Of a DNA stretch of 64,000 nucleotides, positions 55,330-64,000 are shown piece after piece. The notes under the pieces are model-generated. The model was given only the letters and a program-made list of their open reading frames with translations. It did no database searches and was not told where the DNA came from. The first letter of the stretch is position 1; every line of letters begins with the position of its first letter. A program made the translations under genes and the position numbers. The stretch spans positions 358,997,739 to 359,061,738 of the forward strand of contig NC_090319.1 in NCBI RefSeq assembly GCF_040869045.1, in the 5' to 3' direction. The stretch comes from Eurosta solidaginis. Taxonomy: Eukaryota > Arthropoda > Insecta > Diptera > Tephritidae.

Positions 55330-57022
55330 TCACTACATAGTATAAAACAACTTTTTCTGTCCATATGTCCCTTTGAATGCTTAAACCTTTAAAAATACGC
55401 AACGGATTTTGATGCGCTTTTTTTAAATAGATAAACAGTGCTTGAAGTGGAAGTAACGGATGAACATATTTGGCTGAAAATTGGTGGAGGGGTAGCTTAG
55501 AACCACGAGACAGACATAGGCTAATTTTTATCCCGTTCTGGATAGGGTCTTGAGATCAAAACGTGGACTTTACTAATACTGGGATATGTTTGTACAATAC
55601 AGGTATCGAATTTAAGCTATTTATGAGTAATTTGATACGGGGTATTTTTCGTACCCGCGCGTAATTAGGGTCTCGAGATATAAACGAAAACGTGGACGCG
55701 GGTACCCCTAGAATGTGTTTATAGAATATGGATAACGAATGAAAGCTGTTGATGAGTGCTTTAGTACAGGGTAGTTTTCATAACTATTGGTGACTAGGGT
55801 CTCGAGATTGAGGCCAAAACGTGGATCCGGGTACCCCTAGAAAGTGGTAATACAACATGGATAACAAATGAAAGTTATTTATGAGTGCTTTGGTACATGA
55901 TAATTTTCATACCTATGTATTTGTGACTAGGGTCTCGAGATGTTTGTCCAAAACGTGGACCAAGGTAACACTAGGATGTGGTTTCACATTATGGGTATGA
56001 AATTCAAGCTGTTGATGTGTGCTTTAGTACAGAGTAATCTTTATATCCCTGGGTGACTAGGGTATCGAGATATAGGCCAAAACCTGGACCCGGATACCCC
56101 TAGAATGTGTCTGTAATATGGATATCAAATTAAAGCTGTTGCTGAGAGCTTTAAGTAATTTTCATTGTGATATTCGATTTAGTCGCATCAACCTGGCAAA
56201 ACTGATAAATATCATGCGCGGTTCCAGGGGGGGAACTCTTTTTTGTATTGACTGTAATGAAGTATATAATACTAATCTACATAATAATTTCTTATCACAA
56301 AACGGATTTTTACTAATTTTAAATTTTTCTTGCATTTTTACGTTCTAGGAGGGGGGGGGGGGGACTTTTTTTTTTAAATACATATAATTATAACGTAAAA
56401 AAGCAAGAAAAATCAAAAATTAGTAAAACTCCGTTGTGTGATAAGAAATTACTATGTAGATTAGTATTATATACTTCATTACAGTCAATACAAAAAAAGC
56501 CCCCCCCCCCTGGGACCACGTAAGTAAATATGCATGTGAAGCCGAAATAAAGACATGAATTAATAATACCCACATACCTATTTACATACGTCCTATTCGA
56601 TTTGCCTGAAATTTGGTATATAAATTTGCCTATATTAGTATTTACGATCATTTTTTCCGGGAAGTAGGGCAGAGACGGGCTGGGACTGGATTAGGACTAC
56701 GACTAGGACTGAGAATCGGAGTGAGACTGGGACTCGGACTCGGAATGGGACTGGAACAAAATACATACCACCCTCTGGGACTGGCAATAAGAGATGAAGA
56801 AGAAGGAGAAAAACTTGAGAGAAGAGAAAAGAGAGAAGGAGACTGAGAAAGAGATAGAATGAGACGAAGATGGAGATGAAGCCAAAAATACGGAGGGAGG
56901 AGTGAATAAAAATATTAGGAAAAAGTGTAAAGGGGTAGGGCAGAGTTAGACGGAAAAAGCTTATTAAAATGTATACAGATAGGCCAAATTTAGAGCAGAA
57001 CAACGTCTGCCGGGTCTGCTAG
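55330..57022 (+). mobile_element. Helitron, non-autonomous, with ~130-bp tandem units
   Basis: Candidate 5' end A|TCACTACATAGTATAAAA at 55330, followed by TCTGTCCATATGTCCCTTTG and 'ACGCAACGGATTTTGATGCG', text typical of insect Helitrons. 3' end: hairpin GCAGA-ACAACG-TCTGC (56995-57010) then CGGGTCTGCTAG|T at 57022. Tandem units around TAGGGTCTCGAGAT lie at about 55543, 55666, 55795, 55928 and 56058. A fold-back is inserted at 56217-56520 and G/A-rich simple sequence fills 56670-56890. No helicase inside. Confidence 0.82.
56217..56520. mobile_element. Fold-back element with poly-G/poly-C ends
   Basis: Left arm CGCGGTTCCAGGGGGGGG then TGTATTGACTGTAATGAAGT; right arm the inverse, ending CCCCCCCCTGGGACCACG. 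The arms match for about 130 bp and almost meet in the middle at a second G-run (GGGGGGGGGGGG, about 56350). The two frames reading FCIDCNEVYNTNLH on opposite strands are the same sequence in the two arms, not genes. About 304 bp. Confidence 0.85.
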
Positions 57023-57915
57023 TTTTTTATAAAGCAAAAAATGCTATTACTTATGTTGAAAAAATCTAATTAACAACTTGTAATTCTCTAACTGGACTCA
57101 AATATAAAATTCCTTTTTTTAACTGCACCTCAACTCGATATTCCGCGTAGGGTATCAACTGTTGAAATGTGTTGAATATTCATTTGAGAACTGTACATTT
57201 CTCAAAATCTCTCGAAATTAGTATAATAATTGGAAAATATTAATGAAGTTGGAGATCAACGCGAAAACTTTTAATTTTACAAAATTTCTCAAAGGTTGGG
57301 TAGTGATTGGAGAATGAAGTTGGATATCAACTCGAGAACTATCTGGATTAAAAATAATTAAAATTACATAATATTGTTCCGGAACTCGATATATATTTCG
57401 CTGGAGAAATTTTTTTTTCATGTTTGTTGGGTAAATAAAATATAGCTGTTGCCGTATCTACAAATTATCTGTACAATAGAAAAATCAATGTTGCCGCACA
57501 AAAAAGCGAACCCCAAAGGCCGCCTTAGACCGTGACTCAAAAACTGCTGAGTAGTTTGACTGGAGTTATAGAAATTACGGTGTCGACGGATGCTGGATTT
57601 TAGGTCAGAACACCCTTTTCGTAGAAGCCCTCCTTTGCACGCGACACATTGGCAAAAAGTGGACTGTTCTGAACATATTATTCTCTGGCTAACACAGCAA
57701 AGCTACATTTATTTAGGTCCACTTGTAGAACTTCTTACCTTAGAGCTAATTAAAAAATTTGCCTGAATTGTATGAGCTCAACTCCCTATGAGAAGCTAGA
57801 TCGGAGTTAAAAAGATAACTTTCCACTCTATAAGTCGGCCTTTGAGCGTATCTGATTATAATTGTAAAGGATTTGTTGCACATAATCTAAACATAAATAA
57901 ACATTTCTAATCGTT
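57023..57915. other. No gene recognised
   Basis: Unassigned; ATATCAACTCGAGAACT-like words recur two or three times near 57130-57350. Confidence 0.4.
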
Positions 57916-58720
57916 GCTAGGGTGTACAACATATGTTTACAACAACACCACAAGTATTATTGTTATTATTATGAGGTCTAGAGGTACTGCATATTTTATT
58001 TAGACCTATTGTGCTTGACCTGTCCGGTCGTTGCTGTATATTGAGGTTTTGAATATATTTAAGTACATTCACAGGGTTTGTTCTCCATATCACGCTACGA
58101 AGATGGGAGAGTGTATACCTTGCCAGAGCGACGCATTCGCATTTGTGTATCCGATACATTTGATTTACCTAGGTGATATCGTAGACTACGGCGTTTTGGC
58201 TGATACTCTCGCTGCTAATACCAGCAGCAATAATTTTGCTTGCAACAGTTTCGCATGGGCATTCTATCCAGTGTTGTATGAACAGCTTTATTTCCTAGTT
58301 ACGTATGATTTCCCTAGTGCGTGCAAGATTGCAATGCCCGTCAGGCTGCCTGGCTATCTGACATAATAAGGCAAGGATAAGGCTCTTTTCGGACATTCTC
58401 TAACGCAAACTTCTATTATATTCATTAAAGTCTAAAAAATAGTGAAGTGGCGACCCATTGGTATCGATTTCTTGAAGTTCAGCATATAGATGACCGCTCC
58501 CGTTTTTCCATCATCCAATTTTGATCCATCCGTGTACCAGATCTCTGAGTCAGGATCGGTATATGGATTCCTTCTTTCCCAAGGAGTTGTGTGCACAATG
58601 GATACCTTAAAATTTCGTGAGATTCTGTGCTTAGGGGCCAATGAGTCACGTAGTTGCAATGCGGGATTTTTTAGGAACAAAGCAAAGGGTCTATACAGCC
58701 ACCGTTTTAATTAGCTCTGG
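57916..58720 (-). pseudogene. LINE RNase H and C-terminal domain
   Basis: Minus strand from 58690 down: LRDSLAPKHRISRNFK, DPDSEIWYTDGSKLDDGKTG with the RNase H starting motif (WYTDGSK, catalytic Asp), then LNFKKSIPMGRHFTIF leading to the Glu helix. From about 58370 to 57960 the DNA matches the C-terminal domain at 53190-53330 (TAGTCTACGATATCACCTAG, GCGAATGCGTCGCTCTG), out of frame. The middle of RNase H is missing. Order and strand fit a single decayed copy. Confidence 0.8.
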
Positions 58721-59379
58721 AAAAGATGATGCCACTCAAGCTGCAATATGCTGAATTGTAGCATAGTGTTAACATCTGTAAGCACTCACATGTTCAATTA
58801 ATTTAGATGAAGGTTAGAAAAAATTAAAATATTCTATTCATGGTATTTGCTAAGCTTTGCAAATATTCACAACGATGCACATAAAGTAAAATAACAAAAA
58901 CACAAATGAATGTAAATATTCATTTACGCACAAATTTACATAGCCATTTTAAGTGCAGTTTCGCGTATCGAGCATTTTGGGAATATACCAGTCACGAATA
59001 TCGAAAGCCAAACTAGTCCCAAAAAGTCAAAAATGTGCCAATCATACTCACTTTAAAAACTGGAGGGCTCTGAGCCTGAGCACAACCGTTAATAATCTTC
59101 ATGGTCTCACTACTGCTGTAGATTTAGTGGTTTTGTTGGTGATGGTACCAGACTAACCAAGCTTTGAGCATCGCTAATCAATTTGTTTAAGGTAGCAAGG
59201 TCTTACTTATATTAAAGACTATGTAGCTTATGCCCGTGGGTTTCGCGCCACTTTTCTATAGAAATAAGCAAAATAAATAATACAAATTTTAAACTTATTT
59301 TAAGGTTGTATATTTGCGAATTAGGTACTGCTCAAAACAATAGGTTATAAAATATTTTTATTAATATTATTTGGAGTAT
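58721..59379. other. No gene seen
   Basis: Unassigned; the part next to 59380 may be Helitron 3' flanking DNA. Confidence 0.4.
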
Positions 59380-60010
59380 AAATAAAAAGATTTTTCTATG
59401 AGCCAACTCTCGAGCAGGCTACGTATAATTGGCCATGGGTGAAACATGAGTTGGTAAGATTGACTCCTACTACAGCTAATGACTGTCCTTGGGCTTTATT
59501 GATAGACATTGCGAAAGCCAACCTAACAGGGAATTGGAGTCGTTTAAAATTGAAAGGAATATCTGTCGGTATTAATGGAATCCTTGGTATGAAAACTTTG
59601 TTGTTTTCGAAATTTCCCGATAAAATCATTGCTTCAATGACATTCGGTAAAAGTTGTATGATTATAAACCTTGTTCCATTACATAAGCGCAGAGGATCCA
59701 AATAACGAAGCATAATTATTATTGACCCTTTATAAGGATCAATCGATGACAAGGACTACCTGATGGCTCCAAGGAGTTAATAAATACAAACCCAGCTTGC
59801 GATTCTTCCACGACTATGTCAATGGATTGATAAGTGATCCCTGGTAGCACTAAATATTAAAGCTTCAGCTGATGTCATAAGTTCGCAAAATTTTGAAGGA
59901 AAAGAAATGAAATCTGATGGTAGAGAAATAGGAATTTTGCCATTACCGATTTCAAGGAGTTGTTAAGCAAAAGCTTCTGCTGAAATGTCTCGGCCCAGAT
60001 CGGTGTATCA
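59380..60010 (-). pseudogene. Helitron Rep/helicase remnant (PIF1-like C-terminus)
   Basis: Minus strand from about 59975: LLEIGNGKIPISLPSDFISF, FCELMTSAEALIFSATRDH, a frame shift, NSLEPSGSPCHRLILIKGS, MLRYLDPLRLCNGTRFI, LPNVIEAMILSG, VFIPRIPLIPTDIPFNFKRL, FAMSINKAQGQSL and GQLYVACSRVGS. The last two are helicase motifs V and VI (INKAQGQS; LYVACSR). A stop replaces the next codon, yet the bases beyond still read KNLFIYT in frame, so the stop is a late mutation. The helicase core upstream and the Rep domain are absent. More complete at its C-terminus than the 640-1012 remnant. Confidence 0.9.
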
Positions 60011-60059
60011 GATATTTGCAGTGATGTTACAGGGGTAATCTAAATGTGGAGCGAGCTGT

Positions 60060-60240
60060 AAGTCCACCACGGGAGGTTCCACGCACCCTTCTCCCTTACC
60101 CGATGTTTACTTGGTGGTGTTAGGGATTGACCTCATATAACTCCTTACTGATTTTCAATGTTCTAGCATGAATACCTTCAGAGTTATGCAGTACCAAAAA
60201 TTCCATATGTATGGGAGGTGCCATGCCCCTTTTATATATC
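60060..60240. repeat. Helitron-associated repeat (second copy)
   Basis: GGTGGTGTTAGGGATTGACC, CATATAACTCCTTACTGA and GTATGGGAGGTGCCATGCCC, as at 1204-1466, lying on the 5' side of a helicase remnant again. Confidence 0.7.
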
Positions 60241-61020
60241 GAAATTATTTTTAGCCTACAACTATCCAGGTGCAAATTTGGTTGTGATCGGTTGATCCGT
60301 TTAGGACGCAACCCGACCTGTACCTACGTACATAATTTGAATTTGATATATGTATATAGAAGAGAGATAGTTGCCAATACTACCACGAAAACAGAGGCGC
60401 AAGCTTTAGTTTAAGGATTTAGAATAACTAAGAATAACAGATAAGTTTAGATTAGTAGGGAGGTAGATGTACAGTGGTGGTAAATGTGGGATAAAAATCA
60501 GCGGCACATGTATAGCAGAGGTAAAAGTAAGGAAGAGGAGAGAAGGTGAGTGATTTAGAAAGGGAATGGGAGAGCAGTTATGTTTTTTAGAGTCGAAACC
60601 TGATAGATAGTTTGCTGACTAGCTGGAACTAGTTACGAATTCGCACTTAGGTGTATAGTTCACAACTTGTTTGATTGACTGCAGGGTCTTTCGACTAACG
60701 CATGTGAGTGCTTACAAATGAAAATGCGTGAATATTTGTAAACCATTTCAATTTGCCAATAAACAAATAAGTTTTATTATTTTACAATAGCCTGCTAATC
60801 GGCAACAAAATCAAAAACAGTAAACAGCGAAAAAACAAAATAACAATAATATGCTAATTTGATAGAATTTGTCGATGAATTTAAGATACGCAGCAAAGCT
60901 GTAAAATTTCACAAATATGTTAATCGTGCATAGAATACTAGGGCGGTTAAAAAAAACCTGTTCTTGGAACTACGCTGAAAAGTTTTGTCGGCGTGCCAAA
61001 CAAGCTTGTCTATTGTTTCG
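60241..61020. other. No gene seen
   Basis: Unassigned DNA. Confidence 0.4.
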
Positions 61021-61021
61021 T

Positions 61022-61230
61022 TCGGCGATTGACGTTGTGTGGCGGTAGCGTTCTCCGCATATCACACCGAAGATCCCGTGATCAAGTATCGGTCAAAGCA
61101 ACATCAAACATTTAGAAACCAAGTTTTTTCAATTGCAAAAGAGTGCTTCTTGGCATTACGAGTAAATTTCTGCCATGAAAAGCTTCTCAGTAAAAACTCC
61201 TTGGTTATTTTTGAATGAAAAAAAAAAAAA
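61022..61230 (+). mobile_element. Degenerate, truncated SINE copy
   Basis: TGTGGCGGTAGCGTTCTCCG, ATCACACCG, GGTCAAAGCAACATCAAA, CAAGTTTTTTCAATTG and TTTCTGCCATGAAAAGCT follow the two full SINEs in order, with many changes and loss of the 3' third. An A-run and TATATATA follow. Oldest of the three copies. Confidence 0.75.
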
Positions 61231-61453
61231 AAATATATATATATATTAGTTTAAGGTAATTAATCTTGAATTTCATGTGAGATAATTTTTGTCTTCAAGG
61301 GTTCTAACTGAGGTAGCTCTTAAAAAAAAAAAGTGTACATAAAAAGGCAAATTTACCAGCCTTTTGTAAGTATCTTAGAAGTTAAGTAAAAAAATCGAAA
61401 ACATATCCGGGATACATAAGTACAACCGATAGGGCGAAGCTGAAAAAACATTT

Positions 61454-61976
61454 GGTAATTCTATACGACAGCATGACACTGCTAATATGCATCCAAAAAT
61501 ATCGAGAGAGAGGTGTCAAAAGACGCGTATTCACCTCGAAAACCAAAGGTGGAAAATAGAAATTTTAGCTCATTCAAAAAATATTAACGAAAAACTGAAA
61601 AATGACCCCGGAGTGCTCCGAAACCGGGGATGGAATCCATGATATTTTTGCGCAGAATAGATTTCTGCATTGGCGGCCTTTGGCCGCGCTTATAAAAAAT
61701 TACCCTGGGTGGATCCAACACTGGTTTGGAGACCAGAACTATATCAGCGTAAAACACTTATGATCACAATTTTTTTTTGTGGGTACCACAAAATCATCAA
61801 AATTACAACAACCATATGAAAATTTTCAATTTCTTTTGCAAAGATCTCTTGACACACCCAACATTTTTATTTTCCACCTTCTGATTATTGTTGTCGAGGT
61901 AATACGCATGTTTTTAACACCTCTCTCGATATTTTTGGATGCGTATTAGCAGTGTCATGCTGTCGTATAGAATTAC
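61454..61976. mobile_element. Mutator-like MITE with 10-bp target duplication
   Basis: GGTAATTCTATACGACAGCA at 61454 is mirrored by TGCTGTCGTATAGAATTAC ending 61976; the inverted repeats run about 110-130 bp (ACACTGCTAATATGCATCC, ATATCGAGAGA, ACCTCG). Flanks AAAAACATTT at 61444-61453 and 61977-61986 are identical. Long inverted repeats with a 9-10-bp duplication fit the Mutator (MULE) group. No transposase; 523 bp. Confidence 0.82.
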
Positions 61977-62186
61977 AAAAACATTTATTTGATTTGTAAG
62001 GACCTCCCTAATATACATACATACGTACATGTCGAGTAAGATTTTGTTTATTTTAATTAAAATATTATTAAATTAATAATTAAAATTTAGGTCGCATTTA
62101 AATATGCTGAGCCCTGTTAATTTTATTAGCACCACATTTGCTGCTAATTTGGTAAAAACAGTTTGAGATAATCAAATACAAATGAA

Positions 62187-62650
62187 ACAAGTACGAAAGG
62201 CTAAGTTCGAGTGTAACCGAAAAATACATACTCAGCAGCCAAATTTGAGCTTGCAAAACTTTTAAATTACCTTCTTTTAAAAGTGGGCGGTTCCACGCCC
62301 ATTCTCCAAAATTTTACTAATTTTCTATTCAGCGTCATAAGGTAAACCAACCTACCAAATTTCATCCCTTCATCCATCTTTGGTAATAAATTATCGCACT
62401 TTTTCGGTTTTTCGAAATTTTCGATATCGAAAAAGGGGGCGTGGTTATAGTCCGATTTCAAAATTTACTCAAGTTATCGTGTTTACGGACAGATGGACGG
62501 ACGGAGGGACATGACATTTCTTTTTTCGCCCAGATCATTTTGATATAGAGAAGTCTATATCTATCTCGATTAGTCTATGCCGTTACGGGGTACAGTTATG
62601 CGCACAAAATTAATATACTCTGTGAGCTCTGCTCACCTGAGTATAAATAT
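62187..62650 (+). mobile_element. Interspersed repeat family B, internally deleted copy
   Basis: 5' end AACAAGTACGAAAGGCTAAG and TTCGAGTGTAACCGAA, CATACTCAGCAG; then a jump to AGCTTGCAAAACTTTTAAAT and the CGATATCGAAAAAGGGGGCG module; ends CTCTGCTCACCTGAGTATAAA. Both ends kept, about 1.3 kb of the middle lost. Confidence 0.82.
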
Positions 62651-63640
62651 TGGTTTTGTTGTTTTAGTTTCATGCAACTTATGGCTTTATATCATATATA
62701 ATAAATGTACGTAGTAGTAATATATGTAGAAGTGTAATATCACATTAGCAATATTTAGGGAATTTATATAAATGTTTTCTATTTTAAATGCTGTTATACC
62801 AAACTCTATAGGGCACAACTTTTCGGCCGCCGTGATACATTCTCCAGGTTCATCTGCATATGCATTTGATATGTAATCGTTGGGTTATTGGAATATCATT
62901 CCACCTCAACTGCTGTCTCGAAAACACTCTTTCTCAGAATTTTGCTCATAAACATCTTAGCTTACGTCAAAATGTATGAATTCTAACAGAACGTTTTTGA
63001 AAAAAAATTTGAGAAATGGCGCTTTGAGGTTTATTTGTAAGAAGATATGGGCTTAATCTGTAAGAGATGTGGAACAATTGAGTGGCTTGTCCCCTTCTAC
63101 GCTCGTTTCAGCTTCTTTAGCAAAGAGCCACTCTACCATATAAATGCTACTTTGGACTCAGTAGGCAATTTAAAAGTAAAGACCTCTCTAAATGGAAACG
63201 AGTATCAAAATTCACTTATCGGGTCGGGTTAAGCGCCAAAGCAGCAAAACTATCTGGTATTGTTTACCAGAATATATAAGATCTTCAGCTGTCACACCAG
63301 TCCATTCATACTAATCACACCATAATTCGGTTAGGTCGGCTACGGCTTTCGAGCCCTGAGCAATTTTTAATGCTGCCCGGTACAGTGAATGCACTCTTCC
63401 ATGCTCTGTCTCCATCTGCCACTGCTTAATCAAGCTCACTGATTTCATGCTTTCCGATTCAACTGTTTTTGTTGTTGTTGTAGCAGTGATTCAACTCATC
63501 GATAGTAGCCTTATCTTCTTTCTTCGCTAACGACTGTTTCTTCTGCTCTTTGCCTCCATATTTCCTTTAAAAGCTCTTCAGCAATTAATTTGTGTCGCAC
63601 GATCACCTACCTGACAAGGTGGGCTCATTGTTCTATCTCT
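62651..63640. other. No clear gene; one coding-like stretch listed separately
   Basis: The 61-residue plus frame 63047-63232 has no known motif. A TTGTTGTTGTTGTAGC word at 63468 resembles the reverse of a (CAA)n repeat tail. Confidence 0.4.
63312..63490 (-). other. Short coding-like frame of unknown origin
   Basis: A stop-free minus-strand stretch of about 57 residues reads SMKSVSLIKQWQMETEHGRV then HSLYRAALKIAQGSKAVADL and ends TELWCD-stop. The amino-acid mix looks protein-like (amphipathic, balanced charge) unlike most frames here. It may be an exon or gene fragment, or a piece of an unknown transposon protein. It starts inside a (CAA)n tract. No splice sites were verified. Confidence 0.25.
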
Positions 63641-63644
63641 ATAC

Positions 63645-64000
63645 TTTTTATACTCAGTTGAGCAGAGCTCACAGAGTATTTCAACTTTGAGTGGATAACG
63701 GTTGGTTGTACAGGTATAAAGGAATCGAGATGGATATAGACTTCCATATTTCAAAATCATCAGTATAGAAAAAAAAAAAATCGGTTGAGCCATGTCCGTC
63801 CGTCCTACCGTCTGTCCGTCTGTCCGTTAACACGATAACTTGAGTAAATATTGAGGTATCTTGATGAAATTTGGTACGTAGGTTCCTGGGCACTCATCTC
63901 AGATCGCTGTTTAAAATGAACGATATCGGACTATAACCACGCCCACTTTTTCGATATCGAAAATTTCGAAAAATCGAAAAAGTGCGATAATTCATTACCC
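63645..64000 (-). mobile_element. Interspersed repeat family B, inverted, runs off the window
   Basis: Plus-strand text TTTTATACTCAGTTGAGCAG, AGCTCACAGAGTATTTCAAC, GGTTGGTTGTACAGGTATAA, GTCCGTCCTACCGTCTGTCC and CACGCCCACTTTTTCGATAT is the reverse of family B's 3' half. Continues past 64000. Confidence 0.88.

Noticed and set aside
56118..56651. Two similar frames on opposite strands with CIDCNEVYNTNLH
   Set aside because: They are the two arms of one fold-back element, not paralogous genes.

Overview
The window reads as intergenic or heterochromatin-like DNA of a higher fly, most probably a tephritid fruit fly. That assignment is an inference from repeat style: several copies of a long dipteran repeat ending in an inverted TATACTCAGTTGAGC-type terminus, tRNA-derived SINEs, (CAA)n-tailed repeats and fly-type hAT, LINE, Penelope and Helitron elements. 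I find no convincing host gene, no rRNA and no intact tRNA. Almost every recognisable open frame is a fragment of a transposon protein; most of the rest are artefacts of repeats without stop codons.

Layout. 0-5 kb: end of a family A repeat, a Helitron helicase remnant, then a three-level nest (family B repeat, LINE, SINE). 5.9-7.4 kb: a decayed hAT transposon with a perfect 8-bp target duplication. 8.6-9.8 kb: a fold-back array split by a truncated Penelope-like element. 10-15.2 kb: two minus-strand LINEs, the second nearly full length (endonuclease, reverse transcriptase, C-terminal region), next to a Helitron-like fragment and flanked by AATTT-rich DNA. 17-19 kb: a hAT-type MITE and a second inverted-repeat element. 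20.8-22.6 kb: the longest family B copy. 24.6-30.2 kb: a Helitron whose interior is mostly a 4.5-kb minisatellite. 30.3-31.8 kb: a second hAT with a recognisable transposase.

33-41 kb: LINE inside LINE with an 8-bp target duplication; then a 4.6-kb inverted-repeat-bounded, Transib-like candidate holding a family A repeat, a SINE, a large fold-back and a MITE; then a LINE endonuclease/linker remnant. 42.9-49.4 kb: two copies of an unfamiliar element (family D: palindromic head plus alternating-dimer satellite), the larger lying inside another element with roughly 105-bp terminal inverted repeats. 49.9-60 kb: LINE pieces, a (CAA)n repeat, another family B copy, a third Helitron with a poly-G fold-back inside, and a second Helitron helicase remnant. 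61-64 kb: degenerate SINE, a Mutator-like MITE and two more family B copies.

Nothing here forms an operon or pathway. The content of interest is mobile-element biology: clean insertion footprints, nested insertions that give relative ages, and several elements that carry satellite arrays inside defined ends. The best candidates for something undescribed are the satellite-filled Helitron, the Transib-like candidate and family D.
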